Assembly (NCBI GenBank): GCA_002733915.1
Contig: NVXN01000004.1
Span: 238,558 to 250,574 of the forward strand
From: Aequorivita sp.
GTDB lineage: Bacteria; Bacteroidota; Bacteroidia; Flavobacteriales; Flavobacteriaceae
Reading direction: 5' to 3'
Length of the DNA stretch: 12,017 nt
The notes below the pieces were generated by a model. That model did not search any database. It saw only the letters and a list, made by a program, of their open reading frames with translations, and was not told where the DNA came from. Of the stretch, positions 8,930-12,017 are shown in pieces (position 1 is the stretch's first letter; every line of letters begins with the position of its first letter). Both the position numbers and the translations under genes were made by a program.

Positions 8930-8965
8930 AAAATGAAAATAAACTTATCCCAGCGGTATTATTTT
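8930..8965. repeat. 36-bp direct repeat, copy 1 (putative operator)
   Basis: Matches 10497-10532 at 34 of 36 positions, with the last 25 bases (8941-8965) identical; the core is TTATCCCAGCGGTATTATTT. Within it, 11-base arms (8941-8951 and 8955-8965) separated by AGC are complementary at 8 of 11 positions, like a site for a dimeric regulator. It lies in the 97-bp gap between the PAS-AraC gene stop and the MauE-like start, overlapping the candidate promoter there. Confidence 0.85.
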
Positions 8966-8968
8966 CAA
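8940..8968 (-). promoter_or_regulatory. Candidate Bacteroidota promoter of the MauE-peptide operon
   Basis: On the minus strand, TTG (8968-8966) is followed after 18 bp by TAAGTTTA (8947-8940), one base away from the Bacteroidota -7 consensus TAnnTTTG. It lies about 55 bp upstream of the MauE-like start. The stretch between the two boxes is the core of the repeated element, so a protein bound there would be expected to affect this promoter. The match is by eye only. Confidence 0.4.
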
Positions 8969-8982
8969 GAAAGGGAGAAAAA

Positions 8983-9960
8983 TCAAGAATTTTCTGATGT
9001 AAATTTCCTTCGAAGCTGTTTGGGTGTATAGCCAAATTCATTCTTAAAAGTGGTCGAAAAGGATGGAACACTTTTAAAACCGCATAGCTGGGTAATTCTT
9101 TTGAAGGTAATATTACTACCCTCCACCAACATTTTGGCTTTTCGCAATCGTTCGTTCCGAATAAAATGAAAAACGCTAACTCCATACAGTTCCTTAAAAC
9201 CATATTTAATCTTGAAGGTATTGGTACCAAATTCACGGGCGAGCTTTTCGATTGGCGGAAAGTCCCTTTCGAGATTTTCTATAAAGTAGTTTCGCACCTG
9301 TCTTATTTTTGCTATATCTGAAGATGTTAGAATCACCTTTTGTTTGTTGACCATTGAAGAAAGAACTGGCTTTTCCCTTTTAGAATTTTCCCTACCATTT
9401 TTCTCTTTCTCCATAAGGTATTCCTCCAATTCCACCTGCTTTTTGGAATGTTTCACAACCGTTACAATTAAACTTTCCATACCCCCCGCTTTCCCCCCTA
9501 GCCTATTAATATAGCACGCACTGGGAACCAATAAGCCATGTTTGGTTCTAAAGGTTAGATCAAGTGACGTATCCTTCATTTTTCTGTCCTTAAGTTTATT
9601 CCAATGCCGTTTCCATTTGGGAACAGACTTTTCATTTAAAAAACATTCAAACGACTCTCCAACGATTTCCTCGCAGGTATAGGATAAGATATCACAAGCT
9701 TGTTGATTAATGGCCTTAACTTTACCGTTCAAATCGATTTCAAAATTCATCAAGACTATATGTTTGATTGTCTCGTTTGAATTGACATATCCCTCGTGTA
9801 ATAAAGCTTCACTAATTTCTTCAGCCATCATATTAATTCCGGATATAAGCGCATCTATATTATCTTTCTTGCTGGATTTTTCAATATGGTAATAGAACCT
9901 TCCCGCTGCCATTTCCGCTAATGCTTCCGCAATTTTTTTGAGTCGTTTCTCTTTCGACAT
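8983..9960 (-). CDS. Cytoplasmic PAS-sensing AraC-type transcriptional regulator
   Basis: A 325-residue DNA-binding regulator. Residues 1-55 (KKIAEALAEMAAGRF to INMMAEEISEAL) resemble a HAMP-like linker but there is no transmembrane helix, so the protein is cytoplasmic. Residues ~63-170 are a PAS domain (MNFEIDLNGKVKAINQQACDILSYTCEEIVG then FRTKHG). A charged linker follows (~172-210). The C-terminal AraC-type double helix-turn-helix (~218-320) shows FPPIEKLAREFGTNTFKIKYGFKELYG, RLRKAKMLV, and the family signature FKSVPSFSTTFKNEFGYTPKQLRR. It lies 60 bp downstream of the DUF7793-like gene in the same direction, probably in one transcript. The repeat copies flanking this gene pair are obvious candidate binding sites, but that link is inference. 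The PAS ligand is unknown. Confidence 0.93.
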   Translation of the reverse strand: MSKEKRLKKIAEALAEMAAGRFYYHIEKSSKKDNIDALISGINMMAEEISEALLHEGYVNSNETIKHIVLMNFEIDLNGKVKAINQQACDILSYTCEEIVGESFECFLNEKSVPKWKRHWNKLKDRKMKDTSLDLTFRTKHGLLVPSACYINRLGGKAGGMESLIVTVVKHSKKQVELEEYLMEKEKNGRENSKREKPVLSSMVNKQKVILTSSDIAKIRQVRNYFIENLERDFPPIEKLAREFGTNTFKIKYGFKELYGVSVFHFIRNERLRKAKMLVEGSNITFKRITQLCGFKSVPSFSTTFKNEFGYTPKQLRRKFTSENS

Positions 9961-10020
9961 ATCGTTTTATTTTGAATTTCCCTATTACATTTCCCTTTTT
10001 CCCAATCTACAATTCAATGG

Positions 10021-10392
10021 TTAAATGTATTTCTCCAAAAATAATTTCGCTTCTTCCACATCCTGAAAAGCTTTTGTCGGGATGGATGGCTTAGTAGTCT
10101 TAAGGTAGAAATAGGAGATTATATTGGACATGGGGTTTCCCACAATAAAAGCTACCGCCTTAAGAAGTATGGAGCCCTCGCTTGCCAAGTAGTCCCTAGC
10201 TGGTTTGTCAACTTCTTCCACTCCTGTTATATCGCACAGGGCTGGGTAACAGATTCCTTGTTGGAACCGTAGGCGATCTGCCACAATTTTAACGGCGCCT
10301 TCATACTTGATTACAATATCTGCATGATACCGAATGTATAAGATACCTCCGTCAAGGGTATACAAAGCATAATTATTCTCAATAGAATCCAT
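10021..10392 (-). CDS. DUF7793/STAS-like small cytoplasmic protein
   Basis: A 123-residue soluble protein with no signal peptide or TM helix. Segments DGGILYIRYHADIVI, AVKIVADRLRFQQG, YPALCDITGVEEVDKPARDYLASEG, KAVAFIVGNPMSNIISYFYL and PTKAFQDVEEAKLFLEKYI form the alternating strand/helix layout of STAS or SpoIIAA-like proteins. The sequence matches my memory of the Flavobacteriia DUF7793 family, whose role is not established. It is the first gene of a likely two-gene unit with the PAS-AraC regulator 60 bp downstream. The arrangement suggests that it modulates the regulator or shares its signal, but nothing in the sequence proves this. A perfect -7 box lies about 37 bp upstream of its start. 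Confidence 0.85.
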   Translation of the reverse strand: MDSIENNYALYTLDGGILYIRYHADIVIKYEGAVKIVADRLRFQQGICYPALCDITGVEEVDKPARDYLASEGSILLKAVAFIVGNPMSNIISYFYLKTTKPSIPTKAFQDVEEAKLFLEKYI

Positions 10393-10428
10393 TTTGATTG
10401 AAAACTGGCAATTTCTTCGATAAAATTA

Positions 10429-10436
10429 CAAAAATA
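10429..10436 (-). promoter_or_regulatory. -7 promoter box of the DUF7793-like/PAS-AraC unit
   Basis: Minus-strand TATTTTTG matches the Bacteroidota -7 consensus TAnnTTTG at every fixed position and sits 37 bp upstream of the start codon at 10392. No convincing TTG is found 18-21 bp further upstream. A near-palindrome, TGTTTTAAACA (10441-10451), occupies the space between the -7 box and where the -33 box would be, and might be an operator. Confidence 0.5.
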
Positions 10437-10496
10437 TCGATGTTTTAAACATTTAGGTAATGGTACAAGGCCTTAGTCAGCGTATTTTTCTTATTC

Positions 10497-10532
10497 AAAA
10501 TGTAAAAAAACTTATCCCAGCGGTATTATTTT
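10497..10532. repeat. 36-bp direct repeat, copy 2 (putative operator)
   Basis: Second copy of the element at 8930-8965, same orientation, two mismatches near its left end. It lies in the 200-bp divergent intergenic region, 104 bp upstream of the DUF7793-like start and 60 bp upstream of the oxoamine-synthase-like start. Unlike copy 1, its minus-strand right flank lacks the TTG box (TAA instead), and the -7-like box reads TAAGTTTT. It is therefore better placed to act on the plus-strand gene. Confidence 0.85.
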
Positions 10533-10592
10533 TAAATCGCACTTTTATTTCCCACTAAATGCCAGTAAATTTTATTCTTTAAATGAAGAATT

Positions 10593-12017
10593 ATGGCAAA
10601 AATAAAACACAACAATTTTTTGGATACTGTAAATGAAGTTTTTACAGATGCCAAACAGGAAGGTGTTCTTCACCTTTATGCTGAAGGGGAAACATTTGAT
10701 GGACGTACTATTGGAGTTAAAAACAGGAGTCTCTTTCACTTTGGCACTACAGGGTATTTAGGCCTGGAACAGGATGTTAGACTAAAAGAAGCGGCTATTG
10801 ATGCGATACGAAAATATGGTACGCAGTTTCCTTTGTCAAAATCATACATCTCCAATCCGCTCTACAGGAAATTGGAAGAAAAAGTTACCGAAATGTATGG
10901 ACATCCCATTATCATTACCAAAAACAGCACCTTGGGGCATATTGGGGTTATACCCAGTGCCGTGAAAGATCAGGATGCCATCATTCTGGACCACCAGGTT
11001 CATTGGAGCGTACAGAGTGCGGCCAAGATCTTAAAGAATAGAAGTGTACCTATTGATATGATTCGGCATAATGATCTGAACATGCTTGAGGATAAGATAA
11101 AGCGATATTCAGATCAGCGAAAAAAAATATGGTATATGGCAGATGGCATTTACTCCATGTACGGCGACTTCGCTCCTATTTCAGATTTAATGACATTAAG
11201 CCAAAAATATCCACAACTCAATTTCTACTTTGACGATGTGCACGGGATGAGTTGGATAGGCAAGAACGGTACTGGATATGTATTGAGCGAGCTTGGGGAA
11301 CAGTCTGAAAACATATTACTCTTTGGCACACTTAGCAAAACCTTTGGAGCCAGTGGCGCAGTATTGGTGTGTTCCAATAACAAGATGTACCACGAAATAA
11401 AAACTTTTGGAGGGCCGTTAACTTTTTCAGCACAATTAGAACCGGCATCAATTGCGGCAGCGACTGCCTCTGCTGATATACACCTTTCCCCAGAGATTTA
11501 TATCCTACAACAGGAACTACGGGAGCGGGTAACCTATTTTAATGAACTGTTGCAGCAAACCGACCTGCCCCTTATTGACGAGAATATATCGCCAGTTTTT
11601 TACATTGGAACCGGAATGCCAAAAACAGGATACAATTTTGTGAACCGATTGATGAAGGAGGGTTTTTATGTAAACCTTGGAATTTTCCCTGCGGTACCCG
11701 TAAAGAATACCGGTGTGCGAATTACAATATCAAGACACAATCAGAAAGAGGAAATTAAAGGTCTTGTGGAAGCAATGGAATATCATTTCCCAAAAGCATT
11801 AGAAGATACACATACCAATAGCGACCGGGTATTTCAAGCCTTTAAATTGGAGTCAAGGGAAAATGGAATGCATTTAAAAACTTCGCTTAAAACTGAATTA
11901 AAAGTACGGTTGGAAGATTCGATTGAAAAGATTGATAAGCAACTTTGGAATGGCCTGCTTGGAGAAAAAGGAGTGTTTGATTGGGAAGGCTTAAAATTTC
12001 TGGAAGAATCATTTAAT
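10593..12017 (+). CDS. PLP-dependent alpha-oxoamine-synthase-like enzyme (BioF/Kbl/SPT superfamily), 3' partial
   Basis: Fold-type-I PLP enzyme of the family that condenses an amino acid with an acyl-CoA. ATG 10593 is the first start after an in-frame TGA (10584-10586); the frame stays open for 475 codons to the window edge. Visible features are FGTTGYLGL (50-58), the cofactor-stacking His137 (DHQVHWS), DDVHG with Asp214 and His217, and the Schiff-base Lys249 in GTLSKTFGASGA. The usual SRxxxG...H..LE segment reads SKSYISNPLYRKLEEKV, and the GG after the lysine is GA, so the substrate is probably not that of BioF or Kbl. Family members are ~390-400 residues. Here the sequence continues past the domain end (~405) into LESRENGMHLKTSL and VRLEDSIEKIDKQLWNGLLG, suggesting a fused second domain, perhaps GNAT-like (uncertain). 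It is divergent from the DUF7793-like gene. A weak TAAATTTT -7-like box lies at 10566-10573. Confidence 0.88.
   Translation, partial: MAKIKHNNFLDTVNEVFTDAKQEGVLHLYAEGETFDGRTIGVKNRSLFHFGTTGYLGLEQDVRLKEAAIDAIRKYGTQFPLSKSYISNPLYRKLEEKVTEMYGHPIIITKNSTLGHIGVIPSAVKDQDAIILDHQVHWSVQSAAKILKNRSVPIDMIRHNDLNMLEDKIKRYSDQRKKIWYMADGIYSMYGDFAPISDLMTLSQKYPQLNFYFDDVHGMSWIGKNGTGYVLSELGEQSENILLFGTLSKTFGASGAVLVCSNNKMYHEIKTFGGPLTFSAQLEPASIAAATASADIHLSPEIYILQQELRERVTYFNELLQQTDLPLIDENISPVFYIGTGMPKTGYNFVNRLMKEGFYVNLGIFPAVPVKNTGVRITISRHNQKEEIKGLVEAMEYHFPKALEDTHTNSDRVFQAFKLESRENGMHLKTSLKTELKVRLEDSIEKIDKQLWNGLLGEKGVFDWEGLKFLEESFN

Noticed and set aside
8930..10532. Direct repeats as ends or target duplications of a transposon
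   Set aside because: No transposase or integrase lies between them, the repeats are direct rather than terminal inverted, and 36 bp is longer than a typical target duplication.
10566..10573. TAAATTTT as a -7 promoter box for the oxoamine-synthase-like gene
   Set aside because: One mismatch to TAnnTTTG and no TTG at the right distance; AT-rich DNA makes such matches common.
1..12017. tRNA, rRNA, CRISPR array or riboswitch
   Set aside because: No cloverleaf, regularly spaced repeats or recognisable aptamer core was seen in any intergenic region; the longest gap is only 200 bp.

Overview
The window looks like chromosomal DNA of a Bacteroidota species, most likely a marine-type Flavobacteriia. 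It is AT-rich and carries a SusC/SusD outer-membrane pair, a Bacteroidota-type S9 peptidase, a DUF6520-like small exported peptide, a MauE/DoxX protein with a CSCGG motif, a DUF7793-like protein, TAnnTTTG-type promoter boxes and no Shine-Dalgarno sequences that I can see. No RNA gene, IS element or CRISPR array was recognised.

Plus-strand block (1-6974): a SusC/RagA TonB-dependent receptor that enters the window already open, its SusD lipoprotein partner, and a secreted prolyl-oligopeptidase-type S9 serine peptidase. Gaps of 19 and 9 bp indicate one operon, whose expected role is binding, importing and cleaving a peptide-like or other oligomeric ligand. It converges on the next block at a hairpin (6971-7013) that is a good rho-independent terminator for the minus strand.

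Minus-strand block, in transcription order from 10392 down to 7028: a DUF7793/STAS-like small protein, a cytoplasmic HAMP-like/PAS/AraC-type regulator, a MauE/DoxX membrane protein with a large C-terminal extracytoplasmic domain (propeller-like by inference), and an 86-residue signal-peptide-bearing polypeptide with four cysteines. The first two probably form a regulatory pair. The last two look like an export or redox pair with their own promoter upstream of 8885.

Right end (10593-12017): divergent from the DUF7793-like gene is a PLP-dependent alpha-oxoamine-synthase-like enzyme (BioF/Kbl/SPT superfamily). It has all main catalytic residues but altered substrate motifs and a C-terminal extension, and it runs off the window.

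The most striking non-coding signal is a 36-bp direct repeat (34/36 identical) at 8930-8965 and 10497-10532. It contains an imperfect dyad and exactly brackets the two regulatory genes. One copy overlaps the putative promoter of the MauE operon; the other lies in front of the oxoamine synthase. The simplest reading is a shared operator tying the MauE/peptide operon and the PLP enzyme to the PAS-AraC regulator. This is inference. A perfect 9-bp inverted repeat also overlaps the MauE start codon.
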